64,000 nucleotides of DNA. It comes from Verrucomicrobiaceae bacterium E54 (GTDB taxonomy: Bacteria; Verrucomicrobiota; Verrucomicrobiia; Verrucomicrobiales; Akkermansiaceae). Made by a program: the position numbers and the translations under genes. The stretch is from positions 1-64,000 of the forward strand of contig JAKZES010000005.1 in NCBI GenBank assembly GCA_022548915.1, given 5' to 3'. The notes beneath the pieces were generated by a model. It had not been told where the DNA came from and ran no database searches. It saw only the letters and a list, made by a program, of their open reading frames with translations. Positions 1 through 7,682 of the stretch are shown here, piece after piece; within the stretch, counting starts at the first letter, position 1, and each line of letters begins with the position of its first letter.

Positions 1-76
1 CCAGCCATCGCATCCCGCAGACGATGAACACCCCGTAGATGAGAATCAGCCACAGATGACGCCGAATCCAACGCAT
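1..76 (-). CDS. Partial hypothetical membrane protein (cut by window edge)
   Basis: A minus-strand frame starts at ATG 76 and runs off the left edge after 25 codons. The visible residues begin with Met-Arg-Trp and further arginines, followed by a hydrophobic stretch, as expected for the first membrane segment of a small inner-membrane protein. It has the same orientation as the ORF at 219-809 and is separated from it by the attC-like palindrome at 170-218, so it may be the next cassette ORF of an integron array. Nothing can be said about function, and the frame may not be real because so little is visible. Confidence 0.35.
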   Translation of the reverse strand, partial: MRWIRRHLWLILIYGVFIVCGMRWL

Positions 77-169
77 GATCTCTCAGCAGAACGTCAAAAC
101 TGAGGCGATCCCGGTAACCGCACCAAGAGAGCCACGAGCATCCAATCAGCTCCCGATGCTGACGGCAAG

Positions 170-218
170 AACGCAACAAAGCCGCTGATAGGGGTCGCCC
201 TCCAGTGCCTTGTTCGCT
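170..218 (-). repeat. attC-like recombination site (candidate)
   Basis: Read on the minus strand this 49-nt stretch begins AGCGAACAAGGC and ends GGCTTTGTTGCGTT, giving outer arms that pair imperfectly around an inner CTGGAGGG / CCCCTATCAG hairpin. Integron attC sites have this architecture: an AAC-containing left core (R''), a GTT-containing right core (R') and an imperfect palindrome with unpaired bases. It starts one base after the stop codon of the ORF at 219-809, the usual cassette layout, and lies on the cassette side of the integrase at 1021. The cores deviate from the consensus RYYYAAC/GTTRRRY and 49 nt is short for the family, so this is a candidate only. Confidence 0.45.
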
Positions 219-809
219 TCATTGTTTCTCCCCACCTTCTGGGCCCTCATCTGGTTCAAGATTGGATCTGAAATCGAAGCGATTGCGATGGGCAGCTGTC
301 TTCTCTGCGTCTCGTGGATGCAGTCCTGTAATCGGTGAATGCCAGAACTCGCCGGAACTAAACGCGGGATTCCCCGTCACCTCAGAGCCGTGATAGCTAC
401 GCGCCAAGGACCTGGCGGTCTGGGCGCCAGTAGCAATCAGGACGAAATAGACTAACGGGATTGCAAACTTCCATTGATGGATGAGCCAAGGCAGCGAGGC
501 CGCCGAAAGCCCAAACACCCACCCGATGGTCATAGGCGGGCTACCCTCGTAGCACTTGTGGTAACCGGCGAACAAGAAGGATTGAAGCACCGTAAGAAGC
601 AAAACTATGGATACGATCGACTTCGTCCACCCGGTCAGTCGCCACCAAAGGATCCCTGTCGACACCAATCCGATGCCGAGGACGATCGGGTCGAGTATCG
701 ATGGTTGAAATGCCACGGCACCGAAGAAGGAGTATTCCAGAGCGAACAGTTTTATTCTCGGACTCGATGGTAATATCAGAACTGGTTTTGGGGTGTCAAT
801 CGCGGTCAT
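219..809 (-). CDS. Hypothetical membrane protein, possible integron cassette ORF
   Basis: The 196-aa product is not recognised. It has about four hydrophobic segments (near residues 40-57, 64-82, 94-111 and 114-130) and a polar C-terminal tail of about 60 residues rich in charged residues, so it is probably an inner-membrane protein. The DNA is clearly more AT-rich than the operons to the right, suggesting recent acquisition. It is transcribed away from the integrase gene at 1021, its stop codon abuts the attC-like element at 170-218, and about 210 nt separate its start from the integrase. Together these suggest that it is the first cassette of an integron array; the function is unknown. Confidence 0.6.
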   Translation of the reverse strand: MTAIDTPKPVLILPSSPRIKLFALEYSFFGAVAFQPSILDPIVLGIGLVSTGILWWRLTGWTKSIVSIVLLLTVLQSFLFAGYHKCYEGSPPMTIGWVFGLSAASLPWLIHQWKFAIPLVYFVLIATGAQTARSLARSYHGSEVTGNPAFSSGEFWHSPITGLHPRDAEKTAAHRNRFDFRSNLEPDEGPEGGEKQ

Positions 810-947
810 TGACTCGGACCTTATCAGTTGACAGTCAATGGATTAGTGAAATTGAAGCAGTGAATCAGGAAGCTTGATACGTTCTGACATTCACAAACCC
901 CGTAGCTTTTGGAGAGGTGATTTTGGCTTTGTTGATGATTTCGATAT

Positions 948-978
948 TTGGAAATCAGGAAAAGCGAAGCACTAAAAA
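948..978 (+). promoter_or_regulatory. Putative intI promoter
   Basis: TTGGAA at 948-953 and TAAAAA at 973-978 are separated by 19 nt and end directly against the LexA box at 979-992, so LexA binding would block transcription. The match is only moderate. The rest of 810-1020 is AT-rich and presumably holds the attI site and cassette promoter, but no clear attI core was found. Confidence 0.35.
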
Positions 979-992
979 TGTTCGTGCGAACA
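979..992 (+). promoter_or_regulatory. LexA operator (SOS box) upstream of integrase
   Basis: The 14-mer TGTTCGTGCGAACA is a perfect match to TGTTC-N4-GAACA, the palindromic LexA-binding motif established for Verrucomicrobium spinosum. It lies 28 nt before the integrase start codon and directly behind a putative -10 element. A second overlapping dyad (GAACAGTGTTC, 988-998) shares its right half-site. SOS control of integron integrases is established for proteobacterial integrons; that it applies here is inferred from the site. Confidence 0.8.
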
Positions 993-1020
993 GTGTTCAT
1001 GCGAGTTTTTTGGGGACGCT

Positions 1021-2277
1021 ATGAGTGATGGAACTTCAAAAAGGCAATGGGATTGGCGTGAGGATCTTGAGGCGTCACGTGATCTGTCCGACCACGAGAA
1101 GCGGGGGTTCGGCTATTTTCTGGGCTGGTTTGAAAGCTGGCGGCTTCGGTTTCGGCGGACGGCGGATCTTGAGACGGCTCGAACGTTTTGGAGGGAGGTG
1201 GTGATGGGCAAGGCGCGTCAACCGTGGCAGTTGGAACAGTGGCCCGCGGCGATGCGGTGGTATCTCCGCTGGTTGGAACTGGCACGAAAGACAGGCGAGG
1301 ATCACCGGTCGCTGGCCGAGCGGGTTCGTGATGCCGTGGAGTCGGCCGGTGCCCGCCGGGGATTGGCGATCCCCACCCGCCGGGCCTACGGGTCATGGGC
1401 GGCACGGTTCGCTGCCAGCGTGAGCACGCCGGAGGAAGTGATGGATGAGGATCGGATGTCGGACTGGCTGGGGCGCCTGGTCAGCGAGTCGAAGATTGCG
1501 TTTTCCACCCAGAAGCAAGCTCTCAATGCCCTGGTGTTTTTCTTGAAGGACGTGTGTGGTCGCGACGAGGTCAGGTTGAACGTGAGGATGCGGAAGCGGA
1601 CACCGAGAATTCCGATTGTTCCCCACAAGAAGGAGGTTCTGGAGCTGATCGGCAAGCTTGAGGGCATCTACAAGACGGCGGCCCAACTTCAGTATGGGGC
1701 GGGCCTGAGGATGAATGAGTTGGTGTCGTTGCGGGTGAGGAATCTCGATCTGGAGCGTGGCACCATCACGATCAAGAGCGGCAAGCATGACCGTGACCGG
1801 GTGACGGTGATTCCCGAGAGTTTGCGGGAGGCGCTTCTGGCACAGATCGATCATGCCCGGATGCTATGGGAGGCCGACCGCAAGGAGGGTCGGCAGGGGG
1901 TGGCCTTGCCGAATGCGCTTGCGCGCAAATGGCCGAGGGCGGGAGAGAAATGGGAGTGGTTTTGGTTGTTTCCAGCGAGGGGTGAGTCGAAGGATCCGGA
2001 GAGCGGAATCATCCGGAGGCACCATCTCCACCCAAAAGTTTACGGAAGGGCCCTGAAACGTGCGGTCGAGTCGGCGGAGCTGGACCGGGGAATCACTTCG
2101 CACGGGCTGCGCCATGCGTTCGCCACGCATTTGCTGGAGTCCGGATGTGATCTGCGGACCATCCAGGATTTGCTGGGGCATGCCGATGTGAAGACGACGG
2201 AGATCTACACCCACGTCGCCAAGGGCGCGAACGGCTGCGGGGTGACGAGTCCGCTGGACCGGATGGAGCCGGGGTGA
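1021..2277 (+). CDS. intI: Integron integrase (IntI-type tyrosine recombinase)
   Basis: This 418-aa tyrosine recombinase would catalyse cassette integration and excision at attI/attC sites. Catalytic residues are visible: R230 (GAGLRMNEL), K254, H361 and R364 (SHGLRHAF), H387 (LGHADVKTT) and the nucleophile Y396. The IntI-specific insertion that separates integron integrases from XerC/D lies at about 295-317 (ALPNALARKWPRAGEKW), as in IntI1. The first roughly 100 residues are extra compared with the 337-aa IntI1; an N-terminal SAM-like domain (about 115-180) follows. ATG at 1021 is preceded by TGGGGA. A perfect LexA box lies just upstream, and the ORFs to the left run divergently, as cassettes would. 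The gene looks intact. Confidence 0.92.
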   Translation: MSDGTSKRQWDWREDLEASRDLSDHEKRGFGYFLGWFESWRLRFRRTADLETARTFWREVVMGKARQPWQLEQWPAAMRWYLRWLELARKTGEDHRSLAERVRDAVESAGARRGLAIPTRRAYGSWAARFAASVSTPEEVMDEDRMSDWLGRLVSESKIAFSTQKQALNALVFFLKDVCGRDEVRLNVRMRKRTPRIPIVPHKKEVLELIGKLEGIYKTAAQLQYGAGLRMNELVSLRVRNLDLERGTITIKSGKHDRDRVTVIPESLREALLAQIDHARMLWEADRKEGRQGVALPNALARKWPRAGEKWEWFWLFPARGESKDPESGIIRRHHLHPKVYGRALKRAVESAELDRGITSHGLRHAFATHLLESGCDLRTIQDLLGHADVKTTEIYTHVAKGANGCGVTSPLDRMEPG

Positions 2278-2306
2278 CCCGCGGGGAGACCCGAACCTCC
2301 CATTGC

Positions 2307-2334
2307 CTGCATTTCTCACCCGTGAGAAATGCAG
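2307..2334. repeat. Perfect 13-bp inverted repeat (hairpin)
   Basis: CTGCATTTCTCAC and GTGAGAAATGCAG form a perfect 13-bp hairpin with a two-base loop, between the convergent integrase and penicillin-binding protein genes. It has no adjacent T-run, so it may be a REP-like dispersed element rather than a classical terminator. Confidence 0.6.
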
Positions 2335-2425
2335 ACTACCGCCCGTCGCTTCGAAGCGCACGCCAGACGCGGATCGGCAGCATGAAGCCTCGCGGTGACG
2401 CATCGGCGGTTTCGCCTTGGCGGAT

Positions 2426-2443
2426 GCCGGTTTCATAACCGGC
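2426..2443. terminator. Hairpin between convergent genes
   Basis: GCCGGTT and AACCGGC pair perfectly around a TCAT loop, followed on the plus strand by GCTCCTTTTG. It could end the integrase transcript, or act on the oncoming minus-strand PBP transcript; the T-run is weak. Confidence 0.4.
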
Positions 2444-2456
2444 GCTCCTTTTGAGT

Positions 2457-4166
2457 TCAGCTCCCGAGCCTGGACGCGAGCTCATCGAGCAGTTTCTTGA
2501 CGCGGGCGCCGGATGCGATGGGGGCGGGGTCGTCGAAGCCGATCCAGATGGCGGTGGAGCCGCTTGGACCGACACGCAGCAGCCAGGCGTCGCGCTCCGA
2601 TCCGGTGAATCCCTGGAAACAGCGGCCGCTGCCGCGGTCATGGAAGAGCTCCAGCGCATTGGTGGCGGCGTGACGGGTCACGGCCTGCGACAGGTCGGGC
2701 TTGCGCCGGTAGAGTTCCTTGCCATCGGCATCGGTGACGAGGCTCACGAAGTAGGGCACCGGGCGTTTGCCTCCATTCGCAAGGGTCGCGAGGGCGGTGG
2801 CGGTCTCGGCCGGGGTGGCGGCGGCACTGCCGCGGAAAAGGTCCTCGGTTTCGAGGAAGGGACCGCCGAGTCCGCAGCGGCGGGCGATGCGGGCGGTTTC
2901 CAGCGGGCCGATCTGGCGCCCGGTGAGCAGCGGGCGTCCGGGGAGGACCCGCTTGTCCCGTTCGGCGGCGGCGGTGGCGATCCACGGTTCGACGGCGGTT
3001 CCCAGGTCTCGCCGGGCACCCGTCGCCCGGTCGAATCGTGAGTCGAGGAAGTCTCTTCCACCGATCCAGGCCAGGACCTCGCCGCTGTCGGAATCGAGCG
3101 TGACCGCCGCGCATTGGACGTAGGCCGGATCGGAGCCCGGTTCATGTTCGGCGTGGCGCGGGTGTTCCCAGGAACGGCTCTTCTCGGCTTCGAGCAGGAC
3201 TTTTGAGAGGTCGGATTCGAGGCGGAGCTGCCAGCCCCGTTCCAGGGTGGTGTGGACGATGAGCCCATCGGATCGAATGTCGTTGGCCTCGAGAATCGTC
3301 GACAGCTCGTCCCGGACCATCTGCAGCGCGTATGACCGATCGGGACTCTGCTGTTCGTCCGGGATGATGCGGATCGGCAGCTCGCGGATCCGTTTGCCTT
3401 CGGCCTCGTCGATGCGTCCCATGGCGATCAGTCGCTGGAGGACCTCGTCCTGCTGGTCGCGGGCACCCTTCAGATTGCGGGAGGGCGAGAAGATGTGGGG
3501 GCCGCGGATGATGCCGATGAGCATTGCGCACTCGCCCTCGTGGAGGTCGGACACGGATTTCCCGAAATAGGTCCGGGCCGCCTCCTCGATGCCGTGGCAG
3601 CCGGCCCCGAAGTAGATCCGGTTGAGGTAGTGGGTCAGGATCTCGTCCTTGGTGTATCGGCTTTCAATCCGCAGAGTGAGGGCGATCTCCAGCAGCTTGC
3701 GGTGGATCGACTTGGCGCGCATGTCGTAGGTGTTGCGCGCGAGCTGCATCGTCAGGGTCGACGCCCCCTGGGTGAAATCCCGGTCCTTGATGTTGCGCAG
3801 CGTGGCCCGGGCCAGTCCGCGGAAATCGACACCATGATGAGTGAAGAAGCGGGCGTCCTCCCGCGCCTCGAGCGAGCTGACCAGGAATTCGGGAAGGTCC
3901 TGCCGCCGGGCGAGGTGGCGGGAGGCACCCCAACCGACCTCGATGGGGACGCCGTTGCGGTCGACGATGGTGGTGCGCGAGGGAAGCTCGGCGACCTTCT
4001 CGATGTCGTAGTCCGCCGCCTTCATCAGGTAGTAGAAGGCGATCGCGGCGAAGACCACCGCGAAGACGATCAGCGCCCGGATCAGCCAGCGCAGGGGCTC
4101 GTAGAGCCAATCCGGCAGCCAAGAAAGCCAGCGGGGAAAGCGTGAGACGGGACGCCAGGTCGACAC
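2457..4166 (-). CDS. Class A PBP-like glycosyltransferase with degenerate transpeptidase domain
   Basis: The 569-aa protein has an N-terminal membrane anchor (about 29-49) and a GT51 peptidoglycan glycosyltransferase domain with catalytic motif E103-D-A-R-F-F-T-H-H-G and QGASTLTMQLARN (133-145). The C-terminal penicillin-binding region aligns with the neighbouring PBP (4189-6582) but has lost its catalytic motifs: the neighbour's GSTFKP is GTAVEP here (serine to threonine, lysine to glutamate), the SxN segment is missing and KTG is FQG. It should therefore polymerise glycan strands but not crosslink them. It ends the two-gene PBP unit, 22 nt after the upstream gene. A wholly regulatory role is possible, but the glycosyltransferase site is intact. 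Confidence 0.85.
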   Translation of the reverse strand: MSTWRPVSRFPRWLSWLPDWLYEPLRWLIRALIVFAVVFAAIAFYYLMKAADYDIEKVAELPSRTTIVDRNGVPIEVGWGASRHLARRQDLPEFLVSSLEAREDARFFTHHGVDFRGLARATLRNIKDRDFTQGASTLTMQLARNTYDMRAKSIHRKLLEIALTLRIESRYTKDEILTHYLNRIYFGAGCHGIEEAARTYFGKSVSDLHEGECAMLIGIIRGPHIFSPSRNLKGARDQQDEVLQRLIAMGRIDEAEGKRIRELPIRIIPDEQQSPDRSYALQMVRDELSTILEANDIRSDGLIVHTTLERGWQLRLESDLSKVLLEAEKSRSWEHPRHAEHEPGSDPAYVQCAAVTLDSDSGEVLAWIGGRDFLDSRFDRATGARRDLGTAVEPWIATAAAERDKRVLPGRPLLTGRQIGPLETARIARRCGLGGPFLETEDLFRGSAAATPAETATALATLANGGKRPVPYFVSLVTDADGKELYRRKPDLSQAVTRHAATNALELFHDRGSGRCFQGFTGSERDAWLLRVGPSGSTAIWIGFDDPAPIASGARVKKLLDELASRLGS

Positions 4167-4188
4167 GAAGAAGGGGGGGTAGGAGGGA

Positions 4189-6582
4189 TCAATCGACCGG
4201 GACCGCCCGCGGCACGGGCTCGTCGATCGGCACCGCGCGCGGAGGGCGGGAGGGGTTCACGGGTTGCGCCCTCGGGGGACGGGGTGCGGGTGGCTCGACC
4301 GGCACGGCGCGCGGCGTCGAGTTCACCGGTTGGGCCTTGGGCGCCTCCTCGACCGGCCTGGCTTTGGGCGGCGGTCCGCCGGAATCCGAGGGGGTTCCGG
4401 CGTGGTCCGGGCAGAGGGCATTGGCCGGTGGCAGCAGGTCGTGGGGTACGCTGTCGGTGTAGGCCTCGCCGGCGATCTCGCAGCCCTCGGTGGCGCGCTT
4501 TCCCGAAATCCGGCAGAGCCGCACGTCGGAGAACGACAGCTTCGAGCGCAGGCCCTCGGCCTTGTAGTCGAGGCGGTCGGCGGTCTTCATCACCTCGGTC
4601 CACACCGGCAGCGCCAGCACCGAGCCGTATCCGCGGTCGATGATCTTCTTCGGCTGGTCGAACCCGACCCACACCGCGCAGGACAGGCTGGAGGTGAATC
4701 CCGTGAACCACGCGTCCTTGTAGTTGTCGGTGGTGCCGGTCTTGCCGCCGCACGGCTTGGTGAAACCGAGGCGGCGAACCGAGGCCCCGGTGCCGCTGTC
4801 GATCACGTCGCTGAGGATCTGCGAGGTGGTCCAGGCGGCGCCGTGTCCGCAGGCCTGATAGGAAAGCCGCGGGTTGCTGTACTGGACCTCGCCGCTGCGG
4901 TCGCGGATTTCCGAGATGATCCGCGGTGGAAAGCGCTGGCCGCCATTGGGAAAGATCGTGTAGGCCGAGGCCACCTCCTCGGGTGAGGCGTCGAGGGTGC
5001 CGAGAAAGGAGGTCGGGTAGGGCTGGACCTCGTTCTTGAAGCCGACCTGCTTGGCCAGCTCGGTGACCTTTTCGAGTCCGGCGTAGTTGCCGACCCTCAC
5101 CGTCATCGTGTTGCGCGAGCGGATCAGGCCGTAGGAGACCGTCTGGTAGCCGTTGAAGGTGCCGTCGGAGTTCGCCGGCGACCAACTGCCGGCGCGGCGG
5201 ATTTCACCGCGCCGCAGCGGGTCGTCGCTGACCAGCATGTCGGGCCGCAGCCCGGCATCGAAGGCGGCGAGATACACGAAGGGCTTGAAGGTCGATCCCA
5301 CCTGGCGCTTGGCCTGGGTCGAGCGGTTGAACTTCGATTCGTCGGGGTCGCGTCCGCCGACGGTGGCGACGATCGCCCCGGTCAGGTTCTCGATCACGAC
5401 CACGCTGCCCTGCAGGTATTCGGGAACCGGTCGCGGCTCCGGGAGTTCCTGCCAGGCCGCGCGGGTCTGGTGCGGGTAGCCGCGGCGGCGCTCGATACTC
5501 CGGAGGTGGGAGTTCAGCGCCTCCTCCGCGCGTTTCTGGAGAAGCGAATCGATGGTCGTCGTGATCTGCAGTCCGCCGAACTCGATGTCTTCGTCCTCGA
5601 GGATCCGTTCGAGTTCGCGCCGCACGGCATCCATCGCCCAGCTGTCGTGGAAGACGCGCCGCCACTCGGGCCGGACGTTGATCTCCTCCGCTTTCGCGGC
5701 CGCGGCCTGTTTCGGCGTGATGAAATCGGCGATCACCATGCGGTCCAGGGTCGCGTCGCGCTCCCTCAGCGCATCCGACAGGTCCTTGAAGGGCGAGAAG
5801 GCATTCGGCCCGCGGACGATGCCCGCCAGCAGCGCAGCCTCGGACAGCGTCAGGTCGCTCGCCGACTTCTCGTAGTAGGTGCGGGCGGCCTCCTCGATGC
5901 CCCGGATCGTGTGCCCCCAGAAGATGCGGTTCACGTAGTGCTCGAGCACCTCCTCCTTGGAGTAGTTGCGCTCGATGCGGAAGGCGACGGCGATTTCGAG
6001 AAACTTGCGGTCGAGCTCGCGCAGTGTGTCGGAGAACGACAGCCACGGCGCGTAGAGGTCGTAGCTGTTGCGGGCGAGCTGCATCGTCAGGGTCGAGGCG
6101 CCCTGGGTCATGTCGCGGTCCTTGAGGTTGCGCAGGGTCGCGCGGCCGAAGCCGATCCAGTCGACGCCGCGGTGGCGGAAGAAGCGCTCGTCCTCGCGCG
6201 CCAGGATCGCGTAGATGAAGTCCTGGTCGATCTGGGAGAAATCGATGATGTCGCGCTTTTCGCCATGGATGCGGCCGAGTTCCCGGCCGCGGCGATCGAG
6301 GATCACGCTGCGCTCGGGCATTTCCTCGACCTTCGCCATGTCGTAGCCGCGGGCCCGCGCGTGGTAGATGGCGGCCAGCGGCAGGATGGCGTAGAGCGCC
6401 AAGATCGCCGGATAGCCGAAGATCCGCGAGATCCAGCGGGCCGCACCCGGAAGCGGCTCGGTCAGGCGGCCGAAGAGCAGCATCGGCCAGAACAGCAGGA
6501 TCGTGCCCAGCCCCCGCTTCTTGCGCCGCGTGGTGCTGCGTTTCCCCTTCCTGGAATTGGCCTTCGAATTGCGTTTCGCCAT
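4189..6582 (-). CDS. Bifunctional penicillin-binding protein 1A family
   Basis: This 797-aa class A PBP polymerises and crosslinks peptidoglycan outside the inner membrane. A lysine/arginine-rich cytoplasmic tail (1-24) precedes the membrane region (about 25-75). The GT51 domain has E130-D-E-R-F-F-R-H-R-G and QGASTLTMQLARN. The transpeptidase domain has all three motifs: S430-TFK, S489-R-N and K614-TGT. The last 75 or so residues form a proline-rich low-complexity tail of repeated A[QV]PV-type units, absent from ordinary PBP1a and perhaps a wall or partner-protein linker. It is the first gene of a two-gene unit with the crosslinking-deficient paralog downstream. Confidence 0.93.
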   Translation of the reverse strand: MAKRNSKANSRKGKRSTTRRKKRGLGTILLFWPMLLFGRLTEPLPGAARWISRIFGYPAILALYAILPLAAIYHARARGYDMAKVEEMPERSVILDRRGRELGRIHGEKRDIIDFSQIDQDFIYAILAREDERFFRHRGVDWIGFGRATLRNLKDRDMTQGASTLTMQLARNSYDLYAPWLSFSDTLRELDRKFLEIAVAFRIERNYSKEEVLEHYVNRIFWGHTIRGIEEAARTYYEKSASDLTLSEAALLAGIVRGPNAFSPFKDLSDALRERDATLDRMVIADFITPKQAAAAKAEEINVRPEWRRVFHDSWAMDAVRRELERILEDEDIEFGGLQITTTIDSLLQKRAEEALNSHLRSIERRRGYPHQTRAAWQELPEPRPVPEYLQGSVVVIENLTGAIVATVGGRDPDESKFNRSTQAKRQVGSTFKPFVYLAAFDAGLRPDMLVSDDPLRRGEIRRAGSWSPANSDGTFNGYQTVSYGLIRSRNTMTVRVGNYAGLEKVTELAKQVGFKNEVQPYPTSFLGTLDASPEEVASAYTIFPNGGQRFPPRIISEIRDRSGEVQYSNPRLSYQACGHGAAWTTSQILSDVIDSGTGASVRRLGFTKPCGGKTGTTDNYKDAWFTGFTSSLSCAVWVGFDQPKKIIDRGYGSVLALPVWTEVMKTADRLDYKAEGLRSKLSFSDVRLCRISGKRATEGCEIAGEAYTDSVPHDLLPPANALCPDHAGTPSDSGGPPPKARPVEEAPKAQPVNSTPRAVPVEPPAPRPPRAQPVNPSRPPRAVPIDEPVPRAVPVD

Positions 6583-6683
6583 GGACGTGGTAGAGGCTAG
6601 GGGGAAGCGGGCCCGGGGGCCACGATGAACTCCGATTGAAGACGAAGCGGCCCGAATGCGTCGCTAGGACGTGTGAGAAAGCG

Positions 6684-7682
6684 ATGAAGATATCCGAAAT
6701 TTTCCATGGGATCGCGATTTTCGCGCTGCTGACGGTCTCCGCGCTAGCGCGGGAGCCGGTGACTTCGCTGAAGGATCTGGCGGCACTCGAAACCCGCACG
6801 GCGGCGTTGGTCAAGCGGACGATGCCCGCCACAGTGGCAATTCTTTCGCCCTCGAGCGGGGCGTCGGGCTCCGGCGTGATCGTTGATAAGGACGGCCTGA
6901 TCCTGACCGCGGCCCACGTGACCGACGGCGCCGAGGAGGTCGACATCGTCTTTCCCGACGGCAAGCAGACCAAGGCGAAGGTGCTCGGTTCGAACTACTC
7001 CAAGGATGCCGGGATGGCGCAGATCGTCGATCCGGGCCCGTGGCCCTTCGTCGAGCTCGGAGAATCCGGGGCGCTGAAGGCGGGGGACTGGGTGGTGGCC
7101 CTCGGTCACAGCGAGGGCTACGATCCGGCGAGGACGCCCCCGGTGCGGTTCGGGCGCGTGGTCTCCGAAGGTCCGGGCAATTTCCTGACCACCGACTGCA
7201 CGCTGATCGGCGGCGATTCCGGGGGGCCCTTGTTCGATCTCGATGGGAGACTGGTCGGCATCAATTCCTCGATCGGCGAGGCGCTCGACAACAACAACCA
7301 CGCCGGCATCGACGGCTTCCGTGAGGACTGGAAGCGGATGCTTGCGGGCGAGAGTTGGGGAGAACTCCAGCTCAACCCGCTGGCCAATCCCGAGCGCCCG
7401 GTGATCGGCATCATGATGGGCCTCGAACTTCGCGACGGCGGGGTTCCGGTCGAGCAGGTCACGCCGCGATCGCCGGCGGCCAAGGCGGGCATCCGGCCCG
7501 GTGACATCATTCGAAGCGTCGATGGAGAGCGCGTCAGGGGCGGTCGCAGCCTTGGCATGCTGCTCGCGAAATACTCGGCGGGAGACGTGGTCGAGATCGG
7601 CGTGCAGCGCGGACGCGAGACGACGAAGTTCTCGCTCGAGCTGATGAGAATGGATCAACTTGCAGAAGAATTGAAGCGATGA
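6684..7682 (+). CDS. HtrA/DegP-like serine protease, exported, with PDZ domain
   Basis: This is a trypsin-fold S1C protease followed by one PDZ domain, probably periplasmic. The ATG at 6684 is preferred over the in-frame ATG 48 nt upstream because it gives a clean signal peptide (MKISEIFHGIAIFALLTVSA) after a purine-rich GAGAAAG. Triad residues are visible: His in LTAAHVTDG, Asp in SKDAGMAQI and Ser in GGDSGGPLF. The PDZ domain is in the C-terminal 100 residues (about 240-330). Its stop overlaps the start of the catalytically degenerate paralog at 7679 by 4 nt, so the two are translationally coupled. An equivalent pair lies at 48999-50979. Quality-control proteolysis is the likely role; the substrate is unknown. 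Confidence 0.88.
   Translation: MKISEIFHGIAIFALLTVSALAREPVTSLKDLAALETRTAALVKRTMPATVAILSPSSGASGSGVIVDKDGLILTAAHVTDGAEEVDIVFPDGKQTKAKVLGSNYSKDAGMAQIVDPGPWPFVELGESGALKAGDWVVALGHSEGYDPARTPPVRFGRVVSEGPGNFLTTDCTLIGGDSGGPLFDLDGRLVGINSSIGEALDNNNHAGIDGFREDWKRMLAGESWGELQLNPLANPERPVIGIMMGLELRDGGVPVEQVTPRSPAAKAGIRPGDIIRSVDGERVRGGRSLGMLLAKYSAGDVVEIGVQRGRETTKFSLELMRMDQLAEELKR

Noticed and set aside
810-978. Search for an attI site between the cassette-like ORF and intI
   Set aside because: No convincing GTTRRRY core in the right orientation was found, so no attI is annotated.
6636-6683. Upstream ATG start of the first HtrA-like gene
   Set aside because: Starting there would put 16 polar residues before the signal peptide; ATG 6684 gives a normal export signal.
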